A stretch of DNA of 64,000 nt, taken from contig NC_045129.1 in NCBI RefSeq assembly GCF_007655135.1, forward strand, positions 17,520,274-17,584,273. The letters are read 5' to 3'. The position numbers and the translations under genes are program-made. Of the stretch, positions 49,101 to 61,930 are shown piece by piece. Positions within the stretch are counted from its first letter, which is position 1; every line of letters begins with the position of its first letter. Under the pieces are notes generated by a model, which had not been told where the DNA came from, did no database searches, and saw only the letters and a list, made by a program, of their open reading frames with translations. The stretch comes from Punica granatum. Its lineage: Eukaryota > Streptophyta > Magnoliopsida > Myrtales > Lythraceae.

Positions 49101-51106
49101 AAATTAAGTCGTAATCGTAACATTGTATAATAACCACCGAACAAATTTCACAAAAATGGGAAAACGGGACGTACTATTCGATTAATTAAAACACTCGAAT
49201 TAAACAATTGGGCAAATTGGTTATTAATTTTTAAACGCTTCGATGATTCACGGAACGGCGAGAGTGTCCTTTTCCATTAAAAATTCACAATTTCAAAATA
49301 CCGAGTCGCATAACACGAATAGAATTGATGTCTAGGGAGTACTCACGTGCCACGACTCGAGTCCGGGCCCGATTTGAGGCGGCCCGAGTCGGGACACGAG
49401 AGTCCTTCTTAGACTCCTTCGCGTGATGCGATCTCCCATTCATACATGAATATTGCAACTTTATCATCCAAGGACATAATCGTCATTCCGTAATTCACCG
49501 ATACCCTAGGCGCTAGGAAGTCGGAAATACCTCGATCTATGGACGGAAAAGGGCCACCCGTCCGGGTGCGAGTCTCATTCGCACGACCCATTCCGCCCAC
49601 TCTCGGTGTTTCCATCTTCCTATCATAGATTCGATGGGAAGCATTTTTATTTCAGTTGCAAAACACGAACAACCGGATTAATCGTACATTCGGCCTAATC
49701 GAACCCTAGATAATGGATAGGTGGGATAATAGATCCCAATCTAGAGTCAAAACACGAGTTTGGCTAATTCGGTGAAACCACAGTGACACTTAACTGAATG
49801 AAAGTCATAAAACAAACACACATATGTAATTGGCTTAGAACCTTATCCTAGCCCGCCCTCTATGTTTGCCTAGGTTAGATGCATTGTTTGCCAATCAACC
49901 ACGGATGATAACTGATTAAATCACGTATATTCGGCCTAATACACAATTCGTTTGCATTGACCGATACTTATTTGTAATTGTCAGTTGCTTTCTGTATTGT
50001 GTCAGTTATATCAGTTTTCTTCTGTTTTATTCTTGCTTTCGATGATTTATTGCGGTTCGGGCCCGAACCCATAGGTCACGTGTTACATGGGGTCCAACGC
50101 CCCAAATCACCGAACACGAGGTCTAACGCCTCTTAACTCACCGAGCGCGTGCAACCCGAGTGCGGAATGGGATCTAGCCTCGATTCACCGTCACACTCCG
50201 AATACGGCCTATGTGGAAGGCGGATTTGGATTGAGCGCGTGAAACGTGTCTAGATATCACCCGGGAGCTCGATCGATCCAACGGTTACAGTGGAAACAAG
50301 TCGTTTTTCTGCAAACCGTCGGTTCGATCGGACCCGACCCCCGGCTCTTCGAGCCCGCGTTGCCTTAATTCGTTTACCGGTCATTCAAAACACACGGTGA
50401 GCCGGAGCGGAATATTGGCCCAATGCAAACCGATCGAGATCCATTTACTTATTCAGTTGTCCTTTGTAATTATGCGAGAGAACATTGTGAGGATTCTATT
50501 TGTATGTCCATTCATTTCCTTGTAAGGATCCCCGATCAGTGAGCGAGAGGTCCGAGTGCTGGATCGGTTAAGTTGGTCTATCGCCACCAAAAGGTGAGTA
50601 AGCTTGGATACTCGTGGTTTCGGTTCACGCAGGGAATCGACCATCACGGTTCGATGGACTGTAACGCTAAGATAGTGAACCGATTCCTCGATGCACGAGT
50701 CTACTCATCTTTCGGACTCTTGGCCCAACTTGATCAATTCATCAAATTTACGGTGTCAAAACGGGCGAGTCGAGCGCAACTCTAAATCACGCGGTAAATA
50801 AACAGAATGGCAAGCCTAGCAAGCTAGAGTACCGAAAGGGCTGCGGGATATAGGCCCGCACGTAATAGAACCCCGGAATTCGGAATTTTCGGTTCCGCAT
50901 GACCATTGCCTTAACATTTAGGTGTACCTCGTACCCCTAGACCCGGGTAACTTGCCGGCCCTTGACCCTCGGGTCGTAAAATGGCAAGTGGCGACTCCTT
51001 CTCACGTGCGTCCGTCGCGCATCCCCGGGAAGGTGGACACTCCCAAGCCGCGTTTGCTTAGGCGCGCGCATGCGTGCCCTGACGAGATCAAATTTGGGTG
51101 CGCACA
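46136..51106 (+). repeat. 3' LTR of element A
   Basis: 4,971 bp, collinear with the 5' LTR at a constant offset of 12,689 bases over most of its length, with scattered substitutions and a few indels. It starts TATCAG instead of TGTCAG, so the terminal TG has been mutated. It ends GGGTGCGCACA, followed by the AAATA duplication. Confidence 0.95.
47463..47469 (+). promoter_or_regulatory. TATA box of the element A 3' LTR
   Basis: CTATAAG, counterpart of 34774-34780. This copy could drive read-through into element B DNA downstream. Confidence 0.45.
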
Positions 51107-51111
51107 AAATA

Positions 51112-52602
51112 TATAGGCTAAGAAGTTTGGGGATGTTTGGCTTAAGTCGGGTCGGGTGGTGATCGGAATACCGGGTGGTTTTCCGTTGGTTTTAGTCGGT
51201 TTCGGCCTTAGGGATGGGTCAGACGAAATGAGGGAGAGGGCTGGAGTTTGAGAGAATTCTTGAGAGAAGTTGGCTTGAGAGAGAGTGAGAATGAAGAAGT
51301 GATTAAGGCTAATGATGCAAGAGAACTTATAGGAGGCTCTAATGATGCAATTAAGCAAAGTCAAGTGGGGTTAGGGGGAGGTTAACATGGCTGCCAAAAA
51401 TATCAAGGGATTAGGGTGGGTTTTTGTGAGTGGAAGGTTGATGGGAGTTGATAGAAAGATGGGAGTTGATGTGAAGGAGTGTAAGAGATATTTGAATTTT
51501 GTGGAGGGGAAGGCTTGGAAGGGTTGAGCCGTCAGAATTGGAGGGTGGACCCGTGGCTGCCGTGGTGAGCCGTGGCTGCTGGGATTGAGCCGTGGCTGCT
51601 GGGGTTGAGCCGTGGCTTGGGGCTTGGCTTGACTGAGCTGTGGGTCCCATTCGACTAAGAGAAAAGCCGGGAGAAGCTCGAGGCTCGATTGATCGCGCGT
51701 CCGATCCCTAAGGTTCGATTAATTGATAGATTTGGAATGTTTGCACGAAGAGAATTTGAATGAACCTAATATCGCCATATGTCATGTGAATGAATATTCG
51801 GGTGACTCGGCACCTCGAGAGTCGGTTTTGTCCCGTTTGGACATTCAGAGTGGAGTTAACCGTCCCCGTTCTCCAATTGCTCCTTTGTGCATTGTGATGC
51901 TCGTCCTTGTGAGCTTTTCGCCTCGTGTGGGATCATTGGATCACCGTCCTTGACCGAAGACCATTAACCGGAGGTGGCCTAAGGATTCATGACTCGAGTT
52001 TTATCAGTGTTTACCGAATGCCTTGAGGTGTTCGGGGACCGCTGTGGTCTCTGTTTGTCATGAATATGTACCGAATGATGAGAGGCGTTCGTGACCAATG
52101 AAACGTCCATCGGGAGACTAATTCGAATTCTGAAAGGCAGTCTGAAACTTGTTCCATGGTCCCGGTGGTCCTTGGGTGTGTGCAGGCTCGTTTCCGGGTG
52201 TCGTTTACTTGTCCGTGGATCGGGCGCCCGAGAGCCCTGTCAGGAAAGGAGTCTGTGAGAGTTCGGGGTGTCCCGGCTTAAGCAGGATGCCTCTGAAAAG
52301 TGCCCGGACATGTCGTTGGTCACTTTGGCATCGAGAGGGATTTTTAGAGTCCCACATTGGGCACCTTTCGATGCTTCGGTGATGAATAGTGCCACAGTGC
52401 CAGCTCCTATTGCTTCGGGGCTCGTCGTCTGTTTACTCTTTCGATTGCCCTCTCGTGCTCTCCTAGTGGACCCTGCTTTTCTCTTGTTATTCATGACTCT
52501 GTGCCCGCACGTTCGCCTCCGGTTTTCCGATCGTGAATAGTGTCCCTAGCTTTGGTCGGAAGTCCTCTGTCGGAGCTGGTGGACCAAAATGGGGTGCTGA
52601 CA
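51112..52602 (-). repeat. Element B LTR2, right part
   Basis: Continuation of 30548-33430 after element A. It aligns with LTR1 25850-27277 and ends CCAAAATGGGGTGCTGACA. Its TATA box on the minus strand is at 51325-51333. The sequence immediately outside is a polypurine tract in reverse (52603), so LTR2 is also the 3' LTR of internal region 2. Confidence 0.92.
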
Positions 52603-54904
52603 GCTTGCCCTTCTTTGGTTGCGTGCTCAATTAGAGGAGGTAACCAAAGTTCATGAGAAGCATCCATTTTTGGTCCCGGCAAACGCCTTGTTGTCACTCC
52701 CTGTAGTAGCTCGCCCCTCCGCGTTGGATACTTAGGGAGGATGAGCAAAAGTGCCTGAACCTATCACAAGGTAACCATATGGTTGAGAAGCGAAAATTAT
52801 GAGATGCAGATGAGGGGCCTAAGCCCGCATGACAGTATGTGCAGGGCCGAGGCCCGTGGAAAGCAGTAGATCACTAGGCCGAAGCCCTTAGAAAGCAGTA
52901 AATCATTAGGCCGAAGCCCGTGGAAAGCAGTAAATTACTAAGGCGAAGCCCGTGGAAAGCAATAAATTACTAGGCCGAAACCCGTGGAAAGCAGTAAGTT
53001 ACTAAGCCGAAGACCGTGGAAAGCAGTAGATCACTAGGCCAAAGTCCGTGGAAAGCAGAAAATCACTAGGCTGAAGCACGTAAAAAGCAGTAAATCACTA
53101 GGCCGAAGCCCCTGGAAAGCAGTAAAATTACTAGGCCGAAGCCCGTGGAAAAGCAATAAAATTACTAGGCCGAAGCCCGTGGAAAGCAGCAAAATTACTA
53201 GGCCGAAACCCGTGGAAAGCAGTAAAATCACTAGGCCGAAGCCCGTGGAAAGCAGTAAATAACTAGGCCGAAACTCATGGAAAGCAGTAAAATCACTAGG
53301 CCGAAGCCCGTGGAAAGCAGTAAAATTACTAGGCCGAAGCTCGTGGAAAGCAGTAAAATTACTAGGCCGAATCCCGTGGAAAGCAGTAAATTTACTAGGA
53401 CGAAGCCCGTGGAAAACAATAAATTACTAGGCCGAAACCTATGGAAAGCAGTAAATTACTAGTCCGAAACTTGTGGAAAGTAGTAAATTACTAGGTCAAA
53501 ACCCGTGGAAAGCAGTAAAATCACTAGGCCAAAACCCGTGGAAAGCAGCAAAATTACTAGGCCGAAGCCCGTGGAAAAGCAAAAAAATTACTAGGGCGAA
53601 ACCCGTGGAAAAGCAGTAAAATTATTAGGCCGAAGCCTGTGGAAAGCAGTAAAATTACTAGGCCGAACCCGTGGAAAGCAGTAAAATTACTAGGCCGAAA
53701 CCGGTGGGAAGCAGTAAATCACTAGGCCAAAGCTCGTGGAAAGCGGTAAATTACTAAGCCGAAGCCCGTGGAAAAGCAGTAAAATCACTAGGCCGAAGCC
53801 CGTGGAAAGCAACAAAATTACTAGGCCGAAGCCCGTGAAAAGCAGTAAAATTACTAGGCCGAAACTCGTGGAAAAGCAGTAAAATTACTAGGCCGAAGCC
53901 CGTGGAAAGCAGTAAAATTACTAGGCGAAATCCCGTGGAAAGCAGTAAAATTACTAGGCCGAAACCCGTGGAAAGCAGTAAATTACTATGCCGAAGCCCG
54001 TGGAAAGCAGTAAAATTACTAGGCCGAAGCCCGTGGAAAATTGTAAATTACTAGGCCGAATCCCGTGGTAAGCAGTAAATTACTAGGCCGAAGCCCGTGG
54101 GAAGCAGTAACTAACTAGGCCGAAGCTCGTGGAAACCAGTAAATTACTAGGACGAAGCCCGTGGAAAGCAGTAAATTCACTAGGCCGAAGCCCATGGAAA
54201 GCAGCAAAATTACTAGGGCAAAGCCCGTGGAAAAGCAGTAAAATTACTAGTGCGAAGCCCGTGAAAAAGCAGTAAAATTACTAGGTCGAACCCCGTGGAA
54301 AGCTGTAAAATAAATAGGCCGAAACCCGTGGAAAGCAGTAAAATTACAAGGCCGAAGCCCGTGGAAAGCAGTAAATTTATTAGTCCGAAGCCCGTGGAAA
54401 ACAGTAAATTACTAGGCCGAAGCCCGTGGGAAGCAGTAAATGACTAGGCCGAAACCCGTGGAAAGCAATAAAATCACTAAGCCAAAGCCTGTGGAAAGCA
54501 GGAAAATTACTAGGCCGAATCCCGTGGAAAAGCAGTAAAATTACTAGGTCGAAACTCGTGGAAAGTATTAAAATTACTAGGCGGAATCCCGTGGAAAGCT
54601 GTAAAATTATTAGGCCGAAACCCGTGGAAAGCAGTAAATTACTAGGCCGAAGCCCATGGAAAACAGTAAATTACAAGGCCGAAACCCGTGGTAGGCAGTA
54701 AATTACTAGTCCGAAGCCCGTGGGAAGCAGTAAATCACTAGGCCGAAGCTCGTGGAAAGCAGTAAATTACTAGGCCGAAGCCCGTGAAAAGCAGTAAAAT
54801 CACTAGGCCGAAGCCCGTGGAAAGCAGCAAAATTACTAGGCCGAAGCCCGTGGAAAAGCAATAAAATTACTAGGCCGAAGCCCGTGGAAAGCGGTAAAAT
54901 TACT

Positions 54905-55098
54905 AAAGTGTAGGGAAGGTTGGGATGGGGATCGATGCTAGGTGGCATCATACGGTGCTGGAGGGGCGGATTGCTCCGCCCCGAGTCGAAATTGTATTCG
55001 GGCGACGTGAAGTGCCATTTGTTGCTTTCCTGAACTGGAATCAGGTGGTCCCCCTATAGTGCCCTGCATTTTGTTTGAGATCGCGATCTGCTGCATGG
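54905..55098 (-). repeat. 194-bp array segment, copy 1 (type I)
   Basis: Starts AAAGTGTAGGGAAGG and ends GATCTGCTGCATGG. Contains the perfect hairpin GGGGCGGATTGCTCCGCCCC, a CCTGA/TCAGG pair and the palindrome AGATCGCGATCT. Type I is marked by CCTGAACTGG and by TTTTGTTTGAG. Confidence 0.95.
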
Positions 55099-55834
55099 AA
55101 AGCAATAAAAATACTAGGCCGAAGCCCGTGGAAAGCAGTAAATTTATTAAGCCGAAGCCCGTGGAAAACAGTAAATTACTAGGCCGAAGCCCGTGGAAAG
55201 CAAAAAATTACTAGACCGAAGCCCGTGGGAAGCAGTAAATCATTAGGCCGAAGCCCGTGGGAAGCAGTAAATGACTAGGCCGAAGCCCGTGGAAAGCAGT
55301 AAAATCACTAGGCCGAAACCCGTGGAAAGCAGCAAAATTACTTGGCCGAAGCCCGTTGAAAGCAGTAAAATTACTAGGCGGAATCCCGTGGTAAGCAGTA
55401 AAATTACTAGGCCGAATCCCGTGGAAAGCAGTAAATTACTAGGCCGAAGCCCGTGGATAGCAGTAAAATTACTAGGCCGAAACCCGTGGAAAATAGTAAA
55501 TTACTAGGCCGAAGCCCGTGGTAGGCAGTAAATTACTAGGCCGAAGACCGTGGGAAGCAGTAAATCACTAGGCCGAAACTCGTGGAAAGCAGTAAATTAC
55601 TAGGCCGATGCCTGTGGAAAGCAGGAAAATTACTAAGCCGAAGCCCGTGGAAAAGCAGTAAAATTACTAGGCCGAAACTCGTGGAAAGCAGTAAAATTAC
55701 TGGGCGGAATCCCGTGGAAAGCTGTAAAATTATTAGGCCGAAACCCGTGGAAAGCATGTAAATTACTAGGCCGAAGCCCGTGGAAAAGAAATAAAATTAC
55801 TAGGCCGAAGCCCCTGGAAAGCGGTAAAATTACT

Positions 55835-56028
55835 AAAGTGTAGGGAAGGTTGGGATGGGGATCGATGCTAGGTGGCATCATACGGCGCTGGAGGGGCGGA
55901 TTGCTCCGCCCCGAGTCGAAATTGTATTCGGGCGACGTGAAGTGCCATTTGTTGCTTTCCTAAACTGGAATCAGGTGGTCCCCCTATAGTGCCCTGCATT
56001 CGGTTCGAGATCGCGATCTGCTGCATGG
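55835..56028 (-). repeat. 194-bp array segment, copy 2 (type II)
   Basis: Same length and order as copy 1, but with CCTAAACTGG and TTCGGTTCGAG; followed by AAAACAATAAAATTAC rather than AAAGCAATAAAAATAC. Confidence 0.95.
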
Positions 56029-58001
56029 AAAACAATAAAATTACTAGGCCGAAACCCGTGGAAAGCAGTAAATTACTAGGCCGAAGCCCGTGGGAAGCAG
56101 TAAATCACTTGGCCGAAGCCCGTGGGAAGCAGTAAATGACTAGGCCGAAGCCCGTGGAAAGCAATAAAATCACTTGGCCGAAACCCGTGGAAAGCAGCAA
56201 AATTACTAGGCCGAAGCCCGTGGAAAGCAGTAAAATTATTAGGCGGAATCCCGTGGAAAGCAGTAAAATTACTTGGCCGAATCCCGTGGAAAGCAGTAAA
56301 TTACTAGGCCGAAGCCCGTGCATAGCAGTAATATTACTAGGCCGAAGCCCGTGGAAAATAGTAAATTACTAGGCCGAAGCCCGTGGTAGGCAGTAAATTA
56401 CAAGGCCGAAGACCGTGGGAAGCAGTAAATCACTGGGCCGAAGCTCGTGGAAAGCATTAAATGACTAGGCCGATGCCGTGTAAAGCAGTAAAATCATTAG
56501 GCCGAAGCTCGTGGAAAGCAATAAAATCACTAGGCCGAAGCCCGTGGAAAAGCAGTAAAATTACTAAGCCGATGCCCGTGGAAAGCAATAAAATCACTAG
56601 GCCGAAGCCCGTGGAAAGTAGCAAAATTACTAGGCCGAAACCCGTGGAAAAGCAGTAAAATTACTAGGGCGAAGCCCGTGGAAAAGCTGTAAAATTACTA
56701 GGCCGAAGCCCGTGGAAGCAGTAAAATTTCTAGGCCGAAACCCATGCAAAGCAGTAAAATTACTAAGCCTAAACCCGTGGGAAGCAGTAAATCACTAGGC
56801 CGAAGCTCGTGGAAAGCAGTAAATAACTAGCCCGAAGCCCGTGAAAAGCAGTAAAATCACTAGGCCGAAGCCCGTGGAAAGCAGCAAAATTACTTGGCCG
56901 AAGCCCGTGGAAAAGCAGTAAAATAACTAGGCCGAAGCCCGTGGAAAAGTAGTAAAATTACTAGGCCGAAGCCCGTGGGAAGCAGTAAATCACTAGGCCG
57001 AAGCCCGTGGGAAGCAGTAAATGACTAGGCTGAAGCCCGTGGAAGCAGTAAATGACTAGGCCGAAGCCCGTGGAAAGCAGGAAAATTACTAGGCCGAAAC
57101 CCGTGGAAAGCAGTAAAATTAATAGGGGAATCCCGTGGAAAGCAGTAAAATTAGTAGGCCGAAACCCGTGGAAAGCAGTAAATTACTAGGCCGAAGCCCG
57201 TGGATAGCAGTAAAATTACTAGGCCGAAACCCGTGGAAAATAGTAAATTACTAAGCCGAATCCCGTGGTAAGCAGTAAATTACTAGGCCGAAACCCGTGG
57301 GAAGCTGTAAATCACTTGGCCGAAGCTCGTGGAAACCAGTAAATTACTAGGCCGAAGCCTGTGGAAAGCAGTAAAATCACTAGGCCGAAGCCCGTGGAAA
57401 GCAGCAAAATTACTAGGACGAAGCCCGTGGAAAAGCAGTAAAATTACTAGGGCGAAGCCCGTGGAAAAGCAGTAAAATTACTAGGCCGAACCCCGTGGAA
57501 AGCTGTAAAATTACTAGGCCGAAACCCGTGGAAAGCAGTAAATTACTAGGCCGAAGCCCATGGAAAACAGTAATTACAAGCCGAACCCGTGGTAGGCAGT
57601 AAATTACTAGTCCGAAGCCCGTGGGAAGCAGTAAATCACTAGGCCGAGCCCGTGGAAACAGTAAATTACTAGGTCGAAGCCCGTGAAAAGCAGAAAAATC
57701 ACTAGGCCGAAACCCGTGGAAAGCAGTAAATTACTAGGCCGAAGCCCATGAAAACAGTAAATTACAAGGCCGAAACCCGTGGTAGGCAGTAAATTACTAG
57801 TCCGAAGCCCGTGGGAAGCAGTAAATCACTAGGCCGAAGCTCGTGGAAGCAGTAAATTACTAGGCCGAAGCCCGTGAAAAGCAGTAAAATCACTAGGCCG
57901 AAGCCCGTGGAAAGCAGCAATTACTAGGCCGAAGCCCAGGCCGAAGCCTGGAAAAGCAATAAAATTACTAGGCCGAAGCCCGTGAAAGCGGTAAAATTAC
58001 T

Positions 58002-58195
58002 AAAGTGTAGGGAAGGTTGGGATGGGGATCGATGCTAGGTGGCATCATACGGTGCTGGAGGGGCGGATTGCTCCGCCCCGAGTCGAAATTGTATTCGGGC
58101 GACGTGAAGTGCCATTTGTTGCTTTCCTGAACTGGAATCAGGTGGTCCCCCTATAGTGCCCTGCATTTTGTTTGAGATCGCGATCTGCTGCATGG
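58002..58195 (-). repeat. 194-bp array segment, copy 3 (type I)
   Basis: Type I markers as in copy 1 (CCTGAACTGG, TTTTGTTTGAG). Confidence 0.95.
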
Positions 58196-58925
58196 AAAGC
58201 AATAAAAATACTAGGCCGAAGCCCGTGGAAAGCAGTAAATTTATTAAGCCGAAGCCCGTGGAAAACAGTAAATTACTAGGCCGAAGCCCGTGGAAAGCAA
58301 AAAATTACTAGACCGAAGCCCGTGGGAAGCAGTAAATCATTAGGCCGAAGCCCAGCAGTAAATGACTAGGCCGAAGCCCGTGGAAAGCAGTAAAATCACT
58401 AGGCCGAAACCCGTGGAAAGCAGCAAAATTACTTGGCCGAAGCCCGTTGAAAGCAGTAAAATTACTAGGCGGAATCCCGTGGTAAGCAGTAAAATTACTA
58501 GGCCGAATCCCGTGGAAAGCAGTAAATTACTAGGCCGAAGCCCGTGGATAGCAGTAAAATTACTAGGCCGAAACCCGTGGAAAATAGTAAATTACTAGGC
58601 CGAAGCCCGTGGTAGGCAGTAAATTACTAGGCCGAAGACCGTGGGAAGCAGTAAATCACTAGGCCGAAACTCGTGGAAAGCAGTAAATTACTAGGCCGAT
58701 GCCTGTGGAAAGCAGGAAAATTACTAAGCCGAAACCCGTGGAAAAACAGTAAAATTACTAGGCCGAAACTCGTGGAAAGCAGTAAAATTACTGGGCGGAA
58801 TCCCGTGGAAAGCTGTAAAATTATTAGGCCGAAACCCGTGGAAAGCATGTAAATTACTAGGCCGAAGCCCGTGGAAAAGAAATAAAATTACTAGGCCGAA
58901 GCCCCTGGAAAGCGGTAAAATTACT

Positions 58926-59119
58926 AAAGTGTAGGGAAGGTTGGGATGGGGATCGATGCTAGGTGGCATCATACGGTGCTGGAGGGGCGGATTGCTCCGC
59001 CCCGAGTCGAAATTGTATTCGGGCGACGTGAAGTGCCATTTGTTGCTTTCCTAAACTGGAATCAGGTGGTCCCCCTATAGTGCCCTGCATTCGGTTCGAG
59101 ATCGCGATCTGCTGCATGG
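58926..59119 (-). repeat. 194-bp array segment, copy 4 (type II)
   Basis: Type II markers (CCTAAACTGG, TTCGGTTCGAG). Confidence 0.95.
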
Positions 59120-60906
59120 AAAACAATAAAATTACTAGGCCGAAACCCGTGGAAAGCAGTAAATTACTAGGCCGAAGCCCGTGGGAAGCAGTAAATCACT
59201 TGGCCGAAGCCCGTGGGAAGCAGTAATGACTAGGCCGAAGCCCGTGGAAAGCAATAAAATCACTTGGCCGAAACCCGTGGAAAGCAGCAAAATTACTAGG
59301 CCGAAGCCCGTGGAAAGCAGTAAAATTATTATTAGGCGGAATCCCGTGGAAAGCAGTAAAATTACTTGGCCGAATCCCGTGGAAAGCAGTAAATTACTAG
59401 GCCGAAGCCCGTGCATAGCAGTAATATTACTAGGCCGAAGCCCGTGGAAAATAGTAAATTACTAGGCCGAAGCCCGTGGTAGGCAGTAAATTACAAGGCC
59501 GAAGACCGTGGGAAGCAGTAAATCACTGGGCCGAAGCTCGTGGAAAGCATTAAATGACTAGGCCGATGCCCGTGTAAAGCAGTAAAATCATTAGGCCGAA
59601 GCTCGTGGAAAGCAATAAAATCACTAGGCCGAAGCCCGTGGAAAAGCAGTAAAATTACTAAGCCGATGCCCGTGGAAAGCAATAAAATCACTAGGCCGAA
59701 GCCCGTGGAAAGTAGCAAAATTACTAGGCCGAAACCCGTGGAAAAGCAGTAAAATTACTAGGGCGAAGCCCGTGGAAAAGCTGTAAAATTACTAGGCCGA
59801 AGCCCGTGGAAAGCAGTAAAATTTCTAGGCCGAAACCCATGCAAAGCAGTAAAATTACTAAGCCTAAACCCGTGGGAAGCAGTAAATCACTAGGCCGAAG
59901 CTCGTGGAAAGCAGTAAATAACTAGCCCGAAGCCCGTGAAAAGCAGTAAAATCACTAGGCCGAAGCCCGTGGAAAGCAGCAAAATTACTTGGCCGAAGCC
60001 CGTGGAAAAGCAGTAAAATAACTAGGCCGAAGCCCGTGGAAAAGTAGTAAAATTACTAGGCCGAAGCCCGTGGGAAGCAGTAAATCACTAGGCCGAAGCC
60101 CGTGGGAAGCAGTAAATGACTAGGCTGAAGCCCGTGGGAAGCAGTAAATGACTAGGCCGAAGCCCGTGGAAAGCAGGAAAATTACTAGGCCGAAACCCGT
60201 GGAAAAGCAGTAAAATTAATAGGCGGAATCCCGTGGAAAGCAGTAAAATTAGTAGGCCGAAACCCGTGGAAAGCAGTAAATTACTAGGCCGAAGCCCGTG
60301 GATAGCAGTAAAATTACTAGGCCGAAACCCGTGGAAAATAGTAAATTACTAAGCCGAATCCCGTGGTAAGCAGTAAATTACTAGGCCGAAACCCGTGGGA
60401 AGCTGTAAATCACTTGGCCGAAGCTCGTGGAAACCAGTAAATTACTAGGCCGAAGCCTGTGGAAAGCAGTAAAATCACTAGGGCGAAGCCCGTGGAAAGC
60501 AGCAAAATTACTAGGACGAAGCCCGTGGAAAAGCAGTAAAATTACTAGGGCGAAGCCCGTGGAAAAGCAGTAAAATTACTAGGCCGAACCCCGTGGAAAG
60601 CTGTAAAATTACTAGGCCGAAACCCGTGGAAAGCAGTAAATTACTAGGCCGAAGCCCATGGAAAACAGTAAATTACAAGGCCGAAACCCGTGGTAGGCAG
60701 TAAATTACTAGTCCGAAGCCCGTGGGAAGCAGTAAATCACTAGGCCGAAGCTCGTGGAAAGCAGTAAATTACTAGGTCGAAGCCCGTGAAAAGCAGAAAA
60801 ATCACTAGGCCGAAGCCCGTGGAAAGCAGCAAAATTACTAGGCCGAAGCCCGTGGAAAAGCAATAAAATTACTAGGTCGATGCCCGTGGAAAGCGGTAAA
60901 ATTACT

Positions 60907-61100
60907 AAAGTGTAGGAAAGGTTGGGATGGGGATCGATGCTAGGTGGCATCATACGGTGCTGGAGGGGCGGATTGCTCCGCCCCGAGTCGAAATTGTATT
61001 CGGGCGACGTGAAGTGCCATTTGTTGCTTTCCTGAACTGGAATCAGGTGGTCCCCCTATAGTGCCCTGCATTCTGTTTGAGATCGCGATCTGCTGCATGG
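60907..61100 (-). repeat. 194-bp array segment, copy 5 (type I)
   Basis: Type I with CCTGAACTGG and TTCTGTTTGAG, a variant shared with copy 7. Confidence 0.95.
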
Positions 61101-61736
61101 AAAGCAATAAAAATACTAGGCCGAAGCCCGTGGAAAGCAGTAAATTTATTAAGCCGAAGCCCGTGGAAAACAGTAAATTACTAGGCCGAAGCCCGTGGAA
61201 AGCAAAAAATTACTAGACCGAAGCCCGTGGGAAGCAGTAAATCAATAGGCCGAAGCCCGTGGGAAGCAGTAAATGACTAGGCCGAAGCCCGTGGAAAGCA
61301 GTAAAATCACTAGGCCGAAACCCGTGGAAAGCAGCAAAATTACTTGGCCGAAGCCCGTTGAAAGCAGTAAAATTACTAGGCGGAATCCCGTGGTAAGCAG
61401 TAAAATTACTAGGCCGAATCCCGTGGAAAGCAGTAAATTACTAGGCCGAAGCCCGTGGATAGCAGTAAAATTACAAGGCCGAAACCCGTGGAAAATAGTA
61501 AATTACTAGGCCGAAGCCCGTGGTAGGCAGTAAATTACTAGGCCGAAGACCGTGGGAAGCAGTAAATCACTAGGCCGAAACTCGTGGAAAGCAGTAAATT
61601 ACTAGGCCGAAGCCCGTGGAAAGCAGTAAAATCACTAGAACGAATCCCGTGGAAAGCAGTAAAATTACTAGGCCGCAGCCCGTGGAAAAGAAATAAAATT
61701 ACTAGGCCGAAGCCCCTGGAAAGCGGTAAAATTACT

Positions 61737-61930
61737 AAAGTGTAGGGAAGGTTGGGATGGGGATCGATGCTAGGTGGCATCATACGGTGCTGGAGGGGCG
61801 GATTGCTCCGCCCCGAGTCGAAATTGTATTCGGGCGACGTGAAGTGCCATTTGTTGCTTTCCTAAACTGGAATCAGGTGGTCCCCCTATAGTGCCCTGCA
61901 TTCGGTTCGAGATCGCGATCTGCTGCATGG
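61737..61930 (-). repeat. 194-bp array segment, copy 6 (type II)
   Basis: Type II markers (CCTAAACTGG, TTCGGTTCGAG). Confidence 0.95.

Larger units (their letters stand above)
33431..51106 (+). mobile_element. Element A: gag-only Ogre-like retrotransposon (17.7 kb)
   Basis: Two LTRs of 4,986 and 4,971 bp, a 5-bp target duplication AAATA, and a 7.7-kb interior with ORF1, gag, a long non-coding region, a 29-bp tandem array and a polypurine tract. There is no protease, reverse transcriptase, RNase H or integrase. Long LTRs, an extra ORF before gag and tandem repeats before the 3' LTR all fit the Ogre/Tat lineage. It matches non-autonomous gag-only elements (TR-GAG type) mobilised in trans. No Ogre-type primer-binding site is visible after the 5' LTR. 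LTR differences are few, so the insertion is relatively young and later than both B copies. Confidence 0.92.
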
